Positions 38,418 to 49,599 of a stretch of DNA of 64,000 nucleotides are shown here, in pieces. The first letter of the stretch is position 1, and each line of letters begins with the position of its first letter. The position numbers and the translations under genes are program-made. Where the stretch lies: positions 11,739,287 through 11,803,286 of the forward strand of contig JAJEKV010000005.1 of assembly GCA_021234155.1 (NCBI GenBank), in the 5' to 3' direction. The DNA comes from Isoetes taiwanensis. Taxonomy: Eukaryota; Streptophyta; Lycopodiopsida; Isoetales; Isoetaceae. Under the pieces are notes generated by a model. It was not told the DNA's origin and made no database searches. It was given only the letters and a program-made list of their open reading frames with translations.

Positions 38418-39149
38418 GCTGTGGAAAATCGTTTTTTCTAGAGGTTTTCAACATCTATTGTATCTCAATTTTCTATTAATGAGGAACTTCCAATTTGGAA
38501 ACACGATTATGAGTGTTTTATCTATTTAGCTTGTGCAAGTTTCATATCAGTTTTACAGAAGCTGTGATCTAAATTGGTCTTACAATTCTGTACACGATGT
38601 CCAGTTATAACTGATCCTGGACAAGTACCATCTTGTCTTTTCCAGCCAAGCAACATTAACAATCAATAAGTTAGGGAGGGATTTCACTTACAGCCCGTCA
38701 GTTACAGAACTTGGCAAGAACTTTCTGTTTCAATGGACGGCGTGAATTGCAGACCAGATTCCACTATCTGGTTGTTATTTCAGATCAGGCACGGAAAATG
38801 CAGCGCTCAGCCTTCACCTGCTGACAGTTAAATGCCTCTGCAAGTGGAATACCAGAATTTTGAGCATTTGCTAACATGGTGTTTCATGATTCATTGTTCT
38901 CTTAATTCCTTCGAGCATTTGCTAACATAGTGTTTCATGATTCATTGTTCTCTTAATTCAGTGATAATGGAATCTGGCCTTTAAATCTTTTCTTCACGCC
39001 CTGGCCATGCTTGATATACACTAAAGCTTAGAAAATATTTATGTACATCTCTTATTTTACATGCTTTTGAAAATTAATTAAAGTCAGATTTTATGTCTTT
39101 TGGAGTTAACCTTCATAAATGTAAATTATTGTAGAAAGGATGTTACAGC
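38418..39149. other. RPL27 3' flank with no further gene
   Basis: AT-rich sequence following the RPL27 stop. It contains a short direct repeat (GAGCATTTGCTAACATGGTG at about 38862 and again at about 38913, with GTTTCATGATTCATTGTTCT after each). No reading frame or RNA gene is recognisable. Confidence 0.6.
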
Positions 39150-39362
39150 ACTTGAACAAAATACTAGCACTTGAACAAAATACTAGCTCGGGGAGTGGTT
39201 CAAAATACTAGCTCGAAAAAACTAGCTCTGGGAGTGGCTCAAAAATACTAGCTCGAAAAAACTAGCTCGGGGGAGTGGCTCGAAAATACTAGCTCGGGGG
39301 AGTTGTTCAAAATACTAGCTCGGGCGAGTGGTTCAAAATACTAGCTCGGGGGAGTGGTTCAC
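39150..39362 (+). repeat. Minisatellite, units of about 26-28 bp
   Basis: About eight imperfect units of the form AATACTAGCTCGGGGGAGTG followed by GTTCAA or GCTCGA. Some units are truncated to a CTCGAAAAAACTAG form, giving a longer alternating period in the middle. Confidence 0.88.
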
Positions 39363-39451
39363 GACCAACAAGTGATTTAAATGAAATCATTGATTCGTTA
39401 AAAGTTTATTGCTGATAATGGAACCTGATATCAGCCAATCTAACCTTGTTA

Positions 39452-39520
39452 CTAGAGGGAATCAAACCCTAGTCTTTGGTACTAGAAAGACCAAGACCAA
39501 GCGCCTAACCAAGGCACTAT
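39452..39520 (-). other. tRNA-derived SINE head (pol III A and B boxes)
   Basis: Read on the minus strand, TGCCTTGGTTAGGCGCTTGG resembles an A box and AGGGTTTGATTCCCT a B box, about 30-45 bases apart, in an otherwise unstructured region. This spacing and order fit a tRNA-derived SINE or a decayed tRNA gene. I could not find a tail or target-site duplication. Confidence 0.45.
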
Positions 39521-39529
39521 TGTTGGAAT

Positions 39530-40299
39530 TATAGGAAAAGGCTAGTACCTTCCTAAAAAGGCAAAGGTTGAAAAGGGAATATTTACCTTTAAGGATCTTT
39601 CAAGAGACTATAAAGAGCATGCATAGAAGGATGATGAACCAAGTCTCTCCAACCTTGCTTCTATTCCACTCTTGCTTTTCCTTTCTAGTTCCAATTCTCC
39701 ATAGCCAAGCTTGTTGGTCTGAGCAGGATAAAGAATTCATGTTCCAGGATAAAAACTTCGTGGTGAATCCGGTTGGTGGATAGAGCTTTTCCCACTAATC
39801 ATTTTTTCTTAGTTTCTTGTGACTTTTCAGATGATCAATTGGTACCAAACCAAATTGATCAATTGGTCAAATTGATCAATTGGCATCAGACCAAATTTTA
39901 ATCTTGAGCAATAATTCCTGTGCTATGGCCGCTAATCGCTTTAATGTATCCCAAAGTGACTATCTGCAAGCTATGCACAATGCTGCCTTTATAGCTGCGC
40001 AAATTGCCCTTCATCCGCCAGCCAGTCACACCGACTATTAGAAGCAGCTAGAGCATCTAGCAATTGCATACAATTTTCTGCCATTTCCTGCACAGATAAA
40101 TATTGCCCCTTGCTATGTTTGAAAATTTAAGGAAGCATTATTTACAAAACTCATTGTCTTATCAGCAATGAAATATTTTAAGCTATTTTAATTGAGGACA
40201 TGTCAAAGGAATGAGCAAATAGAAGGATACTGAAAAAACCGTTGGGAAATTCATGTCAAGATAAGAAAATATTGGATAAAAAGATGATAATTACTCCTT
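39530..40299. other. Intergenic sequence without recognisable gene
   Basis: Includes a small cluster of GATCAATTGG repeats (39833-39885), partly palindromic. A 71-codon frame at 39568-39783 resembles nothing I know. Confidence 0.5.
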
Positions 40300-40602
40300 G
40301 TGCCATTATGTCCCTTCCCCCAACACACCCTTTTTTTCCTTAAAGGAACCATTGATGTGATTTACATCCGCCCACATCTTCCACCAGAAAGAAAGGGAAG
40401 GGCAGTGGCAAGATGTCTTAGAGAAAATAAAATGATGGTGCATATGGAAGTAAAAAATATTGAGATTGAGTATTCTAGGGTAGATCTCGATGCCATTCTT
40501 GAGGTAGCAATGGAAATTCAGAAGACCCAATTTACAGGCGAGCAATGTAGACTCCATTACAGAGATCGGACACTGATAAGATGCTTCAAAAAAGCTTCAT
40601 AA
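40300..40602 (+). other. Unrecognised open frame, 100 codons
   Basis: A plus-strand frame whose second half (from about residue 16) is charged and looks protein-like: residues include IYIRPHLPPERKGRAVARCL and VDLDAILEVAMEIQKTQFTG. I do not recognise a family. It lies directly upstream of a protease-propeptide fragment, and the two may be scraps of captured or retroposed transcripts. No splice sites or promoter are evident. Confidence 0.25.
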
Positions 40603-40713
40603 ATTGAAGCAGCAAAATTGCACCAAGAAAAAGGCAGCTATGGCAGCAAAATATACATTCTGCTTCATGATCATTCATGCAATTATATGTTTACATTATA
40701 TAATACAAAAACC

Positions 40714-40986
40714 ATGAAAAATGATAAGTCCTCTGTGTTGGGTTACTCTGCAACAGATTTAGCATCGGAACAGAGCATGAGGATTGTACGAGAAATGGAT
40801 GATGAGCACAAGAGTGTCTACAATGGAATTGATGAAGCTTCGACCAGATATGATTATGTGTTGCTGAACAAATTTGCAGATTTGAACAATGAAGAGTTCA
40901 TGCATAAATATTTGGGCAACAAAATAGATGCAAAATATGGAAGATTTATGATGGCCCTGCTCATATACGATGCCTTGATCATATAG
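40714..40986 (+). pseudogene. Papain-like cysteine protease propeptide fragment
   Basis: The frame reads SSVLGYSATDLASEQSMRIV near the start and LLNKFADLNNEEFMHKYLG later. The first matches the region after the signal peptide of plant papain-family proteases of the XCP/RD21 type (SIVGYxxxDLxSEExL). The second is the LNxFADLxxEEF block of the I29 propeptide domain. About 25 residues that normally lie between them (most of the ERFNIN helix and the following stretch) are missing after STRYD. No mature domain follows: the catalytic Cys, His and Asn are absent. So this is an internally deleted relic. No signal peptide is joined to it. Confidence 0.6.
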
Positions 40987-40989
40987 GAA

Positions 40990-42998
40990 CCAAAGATTCC
41001 CTCCTGTCAGCTAAGCACGCCAGCATGATGCTGTCTAAACATCAGACTCCGTCTCCCTCAAGATCGACCTAGCTGCAGAAGCACATAATGTAAGCACAAA
41101 ACATCATATCGATAGATAACCACCTCGAAGGGTGGGATCACCATAACAACATATGATATCCTAGCAGATACAACAACATCACATCATGAACAAAGAGAAA
41201 TCCTATATCCAAGACTCTAGAAAATCGACTGACGGCTTAAGCCTCCAGAAGTCAATGCCGACAGAATTTATGGCAATGTATTTGGCTGGCATAAGAACAT
41301 GGCCGTTGGGTAGTCCATTCCATCTGCCCCTTCTGTGCATACTTTGCAGAGTAGGCTGATAATTGAGGCGACGCATCACCTAAGAGGTGTCGAGCCCATA
41401 CCTTGCCCACACATAGTCGCAAGGTATTAGGCATAGCTCACAACGTTCCCCCAGTAGGCTCTACACACCAAGGGATCAACTGCAATCGGACAAGTCTTCC
41501 TTGTCAGCCAGTCTATTCCCGTCATCCATAGCCAGGCGGGCTCCTATGCATTGGCCGTATAAATGGGGAATTAATGAGGCTAATCCAAAAACGTCTTTTA
41601 AGAAGGCTCTACATCTCTACCTCCCTTCCCAATACACATGAGGTGTGCACAGAGCAATACAATATCATCCAATGAACTGAAATAACAGAGTATATATCTT
41701 GTAAGCGTAAAGCCTTTTGATTCAGCTTCAGACACGGTTCCGGGGTTTATGGCCCTGAGAAGCATTCTGATTTCATCGCTGAAGCCCTCGATGTAGCCTT
41801 CTACTACATGCCTTTCACTTAGCTTTGCTATATAAAGCCTTAGCTTCATGAATTCCTTGGTGACTTCTGCACTGTTTTATTCCTCTGTTCCTCCCTGTAG
41901 AATGCCTGCATCACGTGGCATTTATGCTCCTTGGGAGCATAGTGGCATTTGCATGGCTTAATAAACTTCTTAATCTGCAGCTGTCCTTGCTTAACCCATG
42001 GCTTTTAGCATAGCCCTTGTACCAGATCCTTGCTGCACACATTGCATTATAACCCTTATCATGAGCTTTTTTCTTATTGCATTGGTTGTTAGTAGTGTGG
42101 ACAACATGATCAGAAAAGCATTTCTAGTGCAAAACAAGAGGTATCCTATTTTATTAATATATTTGATATATTAATATAATACGATAATCATGCTAATGAT
42201 CATAATTTAATCACCGATAAGACATGTGATCTTCCAAGAATTTCTTCACTTAGGCTGTACTAACCGTATGTCCCAAGTTTCTGAGGATATACCTGGATGA
42301 TCCCCCTCGGATAGGCGATGCAAGCTCCTCAACTCTCCTATCTGATGTGTGGGTCACAGTAACTGCTAGCTTGCCATGTCGAAGACGGGGACTGCAAACT
42401 CGAATGTGCTCAAAGCTACGGACCATTTCACTAAGATGACCATTCGACCCTTTCGGCAAATCTTGCATGCCGGCCGAAGCCTGAGAATGTAGTGAGCATG
42501 AAAATGGCTCTCTCTCTACGTGGACTGAAAGCTTTGTGGATTACTACTAGCCTGTCGTCGGTGAGAAGTGGTAACTAGTACTTGAGCGCCCCCTATGGTC
42601 GTGGATCTCCTTTGCTTCAGGGTTGCTCCTGTGTCTCGCTACGTACTCGTCCAATTGCACTGTCATCATCTCTCTATGGTCGACTATACAAGGAAGTCCT
42701 AGTCAAATCAACTGACTCCTCTCTAGAGCTAGATGCTGACTAGTTTAGAGTATGCATGTGGTCTTCCATTTGATGCCAATTTGTTTCTGAATTGCTATGA
42801 ATGCCTCTTCTGATATCAATTCCTGCTCGTTCATCATCTAATGAATTCTGCCACAGACCTCAATGTTCGTGGTGATGTGATCCACGTAAGTCTCAGCCTC
42901 ACGTATGTCGACGGGGAAGTCTTATGTATCTTGATCAATGAAGTCATTGAGGTCCAGTTGATGTCTCAGGAGGTGTAGTACTTCATCTACTCAGTATT
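40990..42998. other. Decayed sequence, probably retroelement-derived, minus strand
   Basis: No intact gene. A minus-strand frame at 41598-41849 (TKEFMKLRLYIAKLSERHVV and EGFSDEIRMLLRAINPGTVS) has the look of an LTR-retrotransposon gag helical region, preceded in the same direction by EVTKEF. The match is to general style only. Confidence 0.3.
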
Positions 42999-43478
42999 CT
43001 ATGTCTCTACATTCTGGAAGGTTCTTGATCGTTGAGGAGAAGATACACTTGGCCTTCCACATTGATGGGAGCTAAGCTGGTCATGCCTAGCCCAAGAGGT
43101 GGGGCTATTCAAGTTGTCTGCAAATCCACGTTCTCGTTGATCTTCAACATGGTCTATATCGATGAGGTCTTCGACGTCCTCATACTCCTCCTCATGCGTT
43201 TCCTCTTCTTTAGGTGTTGAGTAGTCGTACTCTAGGAGTAGACGATCCTCTGTAGTGGAATCCAGTGGTTCAACATTGAAAGATTGTATGGAAGGTTCCC
43301 CTACAACTAATTGGACCTTGTAAAACATGAATATGGCTAGGGCGGCTTTGTAGGAGAAATATTTTCTCCCATTCACAGTCATGGTCATGTAGTTTGGCAA
43401 GCGTGCGACACTATTCTCTAGCAACTTGGCAATATTGGGTACATGATTCAAGATGGCTTGAAGGGATACTTTTGGCAC
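42999..43478 (-). CDS. Unrecognised acidic open frame, 159 codons
   Basis: The longest frame between RPL27 and the NRS/ER fragment that is not antisense to a known gene. It starts with a hydrophobic/helical part (ILNHVPNIAKLLENSVARLP, NGRKYFSYKAALAIFMFYKV) and has an acidic stretch around residues 90-110 (KEEETHEEEYEDVEDLIDID). Coding-like sequence continues upstream on the same strand to about 43700, with one in-frame stop (reading VDVNSVFAVFQKKFDLSATL), so the original protein was longer. I do not recognise it. It might be part of a retrotransposon polyprotein between gag and protease. Confidence 0.3.
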   Translation of the reverse strand: MPKVSLQAILNHVPNIAKLLENSVARLPNYMTMTVNGRKYFSYKAALAIFMFYKVQLVVGEPSIQSFNVEPLDSTTEDRLLLEYDYSTPKEEETHEEEYEDVEDLIDIDHVEDQRERGFADNLNSPTSWARHDQLSSHQCGRPSVSSPQRSRTFQNVET

Positions 43479-43799
43479 AAAATATCCTATGCAAGGAGGT
43501 AACTCTTGTAGAGTAGGACCTACATTTTCCTAAAATTCTAGCATAACTTGCTGATAGAAGGGAATAGTTGCTAATGTAGCTGATAAGTCAAATTTCTTTT
43601 GGAAAACTGCGAAGACGGAATTGACGTCTACCTCAGATACATGGGGACTGGCATTGTACCATCGCTGAATGATGATGTTGCCATGCTACTGTGCAAGCTA
43701 TCGATGCCAAACAGAAGTATATGAGCATCTCAGAGAGCTAGAAAATCAGCTTGTAGTGAGGAGCAAACTTGTGAGTTGCTAATGAGGGGTGTATTTATA

Positions 43800-46260
43800 T
43801 TTATATGCAAAACCTAACTAGGAAATTGTAGGGGTTAATTTTTTTTTTTGTCATTTTAATGTATGGTTAGGTGTTTCTTGGGTAATTTGAGTCATAATCA
43901 AGCAGTAGACTCTTTGAGATCCTATTGCAACAAATTTGGCCGAATTGGAGTTGTTTTGGATGAGTTATGAAGGTTCAAATTTTGACCCTTCTAGGCATGC
44001 GCCAGGAGGCAATCCAAAATTCTTGAATGTGCTCCTTGTGCATGTCTGGAGTGGTGGCGACTTGTTTGTCTAGCTTAGTTTTTCATTTTAAACTCATTTT
44101 ATCTTTGTAGAATGGATTTTTATCTTATTCAGGTCAATTTTGGTCCACCCCTCTAAGCTTGTGCCATGCCAGGAAGCAATCTAGGCTTTTTGGATGTGCG
44201 CGTGTGTATCACTAGAGTGGTCATGTAATGGCATAAATTTCTAAATTTCCATAAAATTTTAGTTTTACGATTACTACTTGTCCCTAACTACTCCTTTTTC
44301 TATCATGGAAAAGAAAAATTATCTGATTACTTGAGGCTCTTACTTGGAATTTAGCTCCAAGGCTGAATATCCAGGACTGTTAGCACTATTAGAAAATAGT
44401 CAGCTACCTCTAGCCTTTGCTTTGGACATAATAAATAATATGACCGTAGTAGTGCAAATAAGCTCTGGATTTGACAACCAAACCATCTGAAGATTACGTC
44501 GTAGCATGTGCATTCCCTAAGAAGGAAAATGACCCTGTAAGACGTACACGAGAAAGGAAGGAAAATCAAAAGAAAAAGAAAACATTTGCTCATACTCCTA
44601 TAAATTTTTGTAGTGCTGCAACTTGCATTTGAAGTTTCTCCTTGACTTCTACGCTATGTCAGACCGTTTTGTGTGGCTTGAATCTTAAAACTTGGCGCAT
44701 TAAACATCCACATAAGAAAAAACATCATGTCTCTCGTATAAGGCATCCTGTGAAATATATAAAACCTTGTATAAAACCAACACAAATCTTGCCATCATGA
44801 TGCCAACTGGTCATATGGTTGCGAGATTAATGTAAATCAAAATATATTTTTGTTGTTATCAATGTTTTTATCCCAAAATATTATGAAAAAAGACTCACTG
44901 TTTTTTTGCAAGAATCTTGATGTGAACTACGGCAGAGTGGCAAATATTTTGTCATCAACATCTAAGTCTATAGCTATGTTCTAGAATCCAACAAACAGAC
45001 AAAAAGGAAAGCTCAGTGTTTCTGGCAACAAATAAGGAAATGAAAAAACTTAGGAAAATAGGAAGAAGCACAGTTTTACCTGCTCGGTTCAACCAGAATC
45101 ATCAGTCCTATAAGAGTCCTATAAGATGAAGTTGAAGCCAAGAAAAAAAACCTATCATGTTGTTATCACCCTTGTCATCCCTATAACTTTGCCTCTAAAG
45201 AAGAGGTTTTGCGGAAGAAGAGATTTTGCTATCTCAAACCATGTGTTACAAAGAAAGAAAAACAACTGGCTACTCAATCATGAACCAAGCCCTGCAAATT
45301 CACGAATGAAGCTCAGTGGATATAATAAAATACCTGGCAAAACTTGGTCACTTAAATAAAAGTAAGATAAAAGCTTTCACACGGTTTCTGTTTGAGCTTA
45401 GCTTGATTAGCATAGGAACTGTTGATAGGGAACTGGTTTATAGAGTTGCTCCATGATCACTATGGTTGGAGTTACGTACAGTTAGCACAACCACAATATT
45501 TCTGGCCGTCCTTGCTTTGGTGTTCGTAGGAAGCAGACTCAAGGATTGTTGATTGTGCAAAGTGCCTAAAACTCTAATATGTCCAAGCCCCTTTTTTTTT
45601 TTGCGTAATATGAGCCGTTGAGTTGGCATAGGCCATCCAAATTAAGGCTGGATCCAACACCCTATAAGATTATAATATAAGATGTGAAAGACAAACATCA
45701 TCAAGGGCAGCACAAAGGCGAACGAATGGAATAGAAATAACAAAATAAAATAAAAATTAGATTTGCTGTATTACGCAATGGAAATAGCTGTGTAACGAGA
45801 ACCGGCTTTGGTCAAGCAAGATTTGCTGTATGCAGCAAATCGCATCGAATTCAATAGTTTTAAAAATAAAAAGAGTGGAAATGAGTTAAGATACCTGTTT
45901 TTGAATGAATGGAATCAAAGAAATTGAAATGCTTGCATAATTCATGGACTTATGGACTAAAGAAGAAGTATATGGGGAGGGAACAAACCGCAAGGAAATG
46001 ATCCAAGAAGGCATGAACAACACTTGAAAGGGTGATTATCAGGATTACAATGCTTTTGTCTTGTATTTCATCTGGAACTGCCATTTTTTGGTTAAGATGG
46101 AAGAACAAACAATAATCTTATAAGGGTTAAGAAGAGACAGAATATATGGTCAAATTCTTTATTGAATTGACCAGATCACTGACGAATAGAAAGGAGGAGA
46201 ATTGAACTGAATTGAATGGATTTTTATCTTCCACAGAGAAGAATGAAATGCACCCATAAA
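43800..46260. other. Intergenic region, no gene recognised
   Basis: AT-rich. A weak direct repeat is visible (about 43989-44055 and 44153-44221, both with a GCCAGGA-GCAATC core and ending AGAGTGGT or GGAGTGGT). Small frames at 44351-44593 (minus) and 45126-45359 (plus) show no known motif. Confidence 0.5.
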
Positions 46261-46271
46261 GATATGTGTTC

Positions 46272-46288
46272 TTTTTTTTTTTTTTTTT
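46272..46288 (-). repeat. Poly(T) run, probable tail of a minus-strand retroposon
   Basis: 17 T in a row followed by GGGAAGGATGAAAGCC and AAAGTTTATTGATCAGAT, the usual look of the 3' end of a plant LINE or retroposed transcript read from the opposite strand. The body of the element cannot be identified. Confidence 0.4.
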
Positions 46289-46904
46289 GGGAAGGATGAA
46301 AGCCAAAAAGTTTATTGATCAGATAAAAAGTACAAAATTTACATGTCTCATCTAACTGTGTAAGCACGAAAAGATGCCACAGGAGCAGGAGCCTGGAGCA
46401 CAATGTACTTACTCTAGAATAGGAGACTAGTGATTAGAATCAATTCGAAGATACTGAATCCAGATGCGTTCCATCATTTCTGATTCAAGGGAGGAACACT
46501 CGTAGGCTTAGTGTTGTTTATGTACCCGTATTTTACGTTTACATACGTCCCGTACCTTCCTCACAGTACTATACGTACTATACCTATAAGTTGACAGGTC
46601 AAATTGAGATCTTGTTTTATTAATACCGTACTTAACATATTAATACATACAGTACGTATGATACGTACTTTAAAAGAAAAAGCATCCAAATGACATTAGA
46701 CCAATAGAATTGGTAAAATTATATATTAGAAAAAATACATTATTATCCTATTGTTTAAATTCGGTTTTTCCGAAGTTCCAAAAACTTTTTAGAATTTTTT
46801 TTTATATGGTTTTTCCTAAGGTTTTGAGATTTTTCTCCGCCGGAATGACATCCCGATTGTCCAAAAATAATATTTTAATGGCATCTTAATTGGGGCGTGC
46901 TTAT

Positions 46905-46957
46905 CCCAGTTCTTACAGATGGCGAAGAAACCCCAGTTCTTACAGATGGCGAAGAAG
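46905..46957 (+). repeat. 27-bp tandem duplication in the leader of the NRS/ER fragment
   Basis: CCCAGTTCTTACAGATGGCG plus AAGAA occurs at 46905 and again at 46932. Each copy contains an ATG, so two extra upstream start codons precede the NRS/ER start at 47164. Confidence 0.85.
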
Positions 46958-47163
46958 GCGTGCATGGCTCGATCCAGAAGAGAAGCAGCACTGCTGGAAC
47001 AATCCTCTCTTTTCATCCTCCAAATCCCTTCGAAGCATTCCTCTGCTTCTCCGGCAGTGCAAATCGCCCTCTTCTGCTTTAAAAATCGAGCATCTGAAGC
47101 CCAGATTCGGAGCACTTTGAACCCCAGATCTGAAATCTCTTTCCAAATCCAGAATTCTGCAAA

Positions 47164-47406
47164 ATGGTGGCTATAGAAAATGGAGATGGCAAGAAAGATC
47201 TCAAGTTTCTGATCTATGGCCGGACTGGATGGATTGGAGGTCTTCTTGGAGGCCTCTGCGCGAAACAGGGCATCAGTTTTGAGTATGGAAAGGGGCGGCT
47301 TGAAAATAGGGCACAGTTGGAGGCAGACATTGCAGCAGTAAAGCCTACGCATGTGTTCAATGCCGCCGGAGTTACAGGCCCGAGAAATTGTTTTGAATAT
47401 GACTAA
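47164..47406 (+). pseudogene. NRS/ER: NRS/ER (UDP-4-keto-6-deoxyglucose epimerase/reductase) 5' fragment
   Basis: In plants this cytosolic enzyme completes UDP-rhamnose synthesis, acting as both 3,5-epimerase and 4-reductase. The first about 73 codons are well preserved. FLIYGRTGWIGGLLG is the Rossmann GxxGxxG nucleotide-binding loop (here GRTGWIGG), followed by KPTHVFNAAGVTG, the conserved block just before the RPNVDWCE segment. The frame then changes to PRNCFEYD and stops at codon 81; the family is about 300 residues, so more than 70% is missing, including the catalytic YxxxK. CACTA sequence begins 105 bases downstream. The break precedes the transposon, so the insertion alone does not explain it. 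No intron donor is convincing at the break. Confidence 0.85.
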
Positions 47407-47511
47407 GAACTTTTCTATGTTTTCTATGTTTTTGTTGCATCTACGCGAATGCATGCCACGAAGCTTTCCTCTTTCTATGCAGCACCTGATGGTAGCAGAT
47501 TGATATGGAGA

Positions 47512-47519
47512 CACTACAA
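47512..47519 (+). other. CACTA terminal inverted repeat (5' end)
   Basis: CACTACAA, the invariant tip of plant CACTA elements, directly after TTGATATGGAGA. The upstream three bases AGA are the predicted target-site duplication. Confidence 0.8.
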
Positions 47520-47524
47520 GGGAT

Positions 47525-47950
47525 CAACGTAGATAATCGACATTTGTCCGTCGATTATCGACCTAAACAGGTCGACAATCGACGGTCAACGTCGATCGTC
47601 TACGCTGACCACCAAACGCCGACCGGCGACCATTGAACGCCGATCATCGACGCCGCTTGAGTGACGCGGTCGCTTTTGGCCTCGCGGGCATGCCTACCTG
47701 GTCGCCCGACGGCCGCGACGCGGTATCGCGCGCGGGCGTGGAACGCCGATCATCGACGCTTGTGTCGATGATGACATGGCATGCGTGGCCGGCCGATGCC
47801 TACGTGGTCCCCGCCAGCGTGGGGCCGCGCTGTATGGAACGCCGATGATCGACGCAGTCGAGATGACGGGAATGCGTGGGTCCGCCGAGGTCGACGTGGT
47901 CGCCCGCGGGCGGCCTTTACGTGGTGTTGAACGCCGATGATCGACGATGT
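47525..47950 (+). repeat. CACTA subterminal repeats
   Basis: 47525-47625 is packed with variants of the palindromic core GTCGATNATCGAC. From 47635, GAACGCCGATCATCGACGC recurs at 47635, 47741, 47837 and 47929 with spacers of 75-90 bases that are CpG-rich and share TGGTCGCCCG or CGTGGTC motifs. In En/Spm-type elements such subterminal arrays bind the element's TnpA-like protein. Confidence 0.85.
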
Positions 47951-48053
47951 TTTTGGCGGAACCCGAGAGGGTATTTATCTTCATTTCATTGTTGTTGTAG
48001 TCGACCTCTTGAGAGTTCTTGGCCGCGGGCTGCGTGTTTTCTCTCTTCATAAG

Positions 48054-48625
48054 GTAAGATCTTGCATTAACACTAAGTTTATCATGTTCTTACCATTAAT
48101 TCCTCATAGATATTGATTAAAGCAAAAAGTTCTTTAAAAATGTTTTACAAAAGTGTGGGGTAGGTTGATCCGTGATATCGGGTCACTCCATCCCGAATGG
48201 AGAGGACTATAGTATCGGTTCAGCCTACCTCAATCATATTGTCTATAAATTTTAAAAAGTGTGGGGTAACTTGATCAAGGTATCGGGTCGGCTCCATCCC
48301 GAATGGAGAGGACTACGTATACGGGTTCAGCCTACCTCAATCATATTGTCTATAAATATTACAAATTGTATGAAGGGTAGCATGATCAAGGTACTGGGTC
48401 GGCTCCATCTCGAATGGAGAGGACTAGGTGTATCGGGTTCAGCCCCACAATTAGTGGTTGCTAAACATTACAATATGGGTTTAGGGTTGCGTGATCAAGG
48501 TATCGGGTCGGGCTCCATCCCGAATGGAGAGGACTAGATGTATCGAAGTTCGGGGCCCTCAATCAAATTAGATCTAAAGTCACATTAATACATTAAATTA
48601 GTTTTATTAACATTTTTGCTTGTAG
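48054..48625 (+). other. Leader intron of the CACTA element's first gene
   Basis: AAG|GTAAGAT at 48051-48060 is a strong donor. TTTTTGCTTGTAG ending at 48625 is a good acceptor, 8 bases before an ATG at 48634. The intron contains the 108-bp hairpin repeats. The frame opened by the ATG stops after about 35 codons (MDKRQPTMNIKMQQKAARLL at its start), so the first gene is broken. Coding-like fragments continue in shifted frames to about 49600. Confidence 0.55.
48150..48570 (+). repeat. Four tandem repeats of about 108 bp with a central hairpin
   Basis: Each unit contains GATCAAGGTATCGGGTCGG, then CTCCAT-CCCGA-ATGGAG, then AGGACTA and a TATCGGGTTCAGCC-like end. Hairpins lie at 48186-48202, 48292-48308, 48403-48419 and 48513-48529 (loop CTCGA in the third). 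Spacings are 106, 111 and 110. A single related copy lies at 62480-62580 in the second leader. Confidence 0.9.
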
Positions 48626-49599
48626 TAAACAACATGGACAAACGCCAGCCGACCATGAACATAAAAATGCAACAAAAAGCCGCAAGATTGTTAAATGGCG
48701 ATCGGCAAGAAAGATGTTACTCCAACAATTGCCACAAATAGTCCACTTAGACCCAAAATGTCCGAAGTCTTCCCCGCAGCCTTAGTGGCATGCACGAAAT
48801 GAATGCCACGACGATGTACTAGAAACATGTTTTCAATGATTGCCAACTTTGTATCCTAATAAACTTTTTTTCGCTTGTACTTGATGAGCGGCTTTATTGC
48901 AATTGCGCCGATGTGCAAAGGACAAATAAAACGGATGAGAAAGACTATCATCGATCACGTTGATAAATACGGTGAATGGTCGATAAATCCACCGCCTCGA
49001 TGCACATGTCGGATATTCCAACGAGGTACGCCAACTACTCTCACGCACTTGAATCGACATCTCAACTTATTTTACTTGCATTTTCTTAGGAAGAAACCGA
49101 GAATGAAGTGAGCTCAAGCAATATGTAGATTTTGGGGCCATGTTGTCCTTGGAAGCGTATGATATTGACACCATAAATGCTTTCATAGAGAACCCGACAA
49201 AAAGAAAGCCATCAACTTCTCGCAAAGAGTATCCCATTACGCGATAGAACTCCCATGCATGCGATGGCGTCCGTAGCCATGATTCTAGGAAATAACAACG
49301 TTCACCACAATTGAATGTACTAGATCCCCGTGGAAGAAAATAGCATTCCACAGAACTAGTCCATTTGCTAAAAGCCTTTACGCACAAAGGATCGTAAAAA
49401 ATTTGGTATATGGCCTAGAGGTAAGCCAATTATTTATGGGGAGCCATTTACATATTGGGGTAGGCAAGATTTGATTAAAACTAGTCGTCCCCTCGTGCCG
49501 GTCCGGGATTATATATTATGACAAATATAAAAGTCAAAGATGGCACGAGTGTTCCTTTGATGCCATATGTAGGTCCCGAATACAACTCGAGGCTTGGCA

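Noticed and set aside
39150-39362. CRISPR-like array of direct repeats
   Set aside because: Repeats are contiguous without unique spacers and the context is a plant nuclear genome, so it is a minisatellite.
46816-47514. A 232-codon minus-strand open frame, the longest closed frame in the window
   Set aside because: It is exactly antisense to the NRS/ER fragment and its leader, whose plus-strand translation is clearly homologous to a known enzyme. The antisense translation has no recognisable motif.
48150-48570. Riboswitch or rho-independent terminator reading of the 17-base hairpins
   Set aside because: There is no U-tract, the setting is a eukaryotic intron, and the repeats are tandem. A structural or binding repeat is the more careful description.
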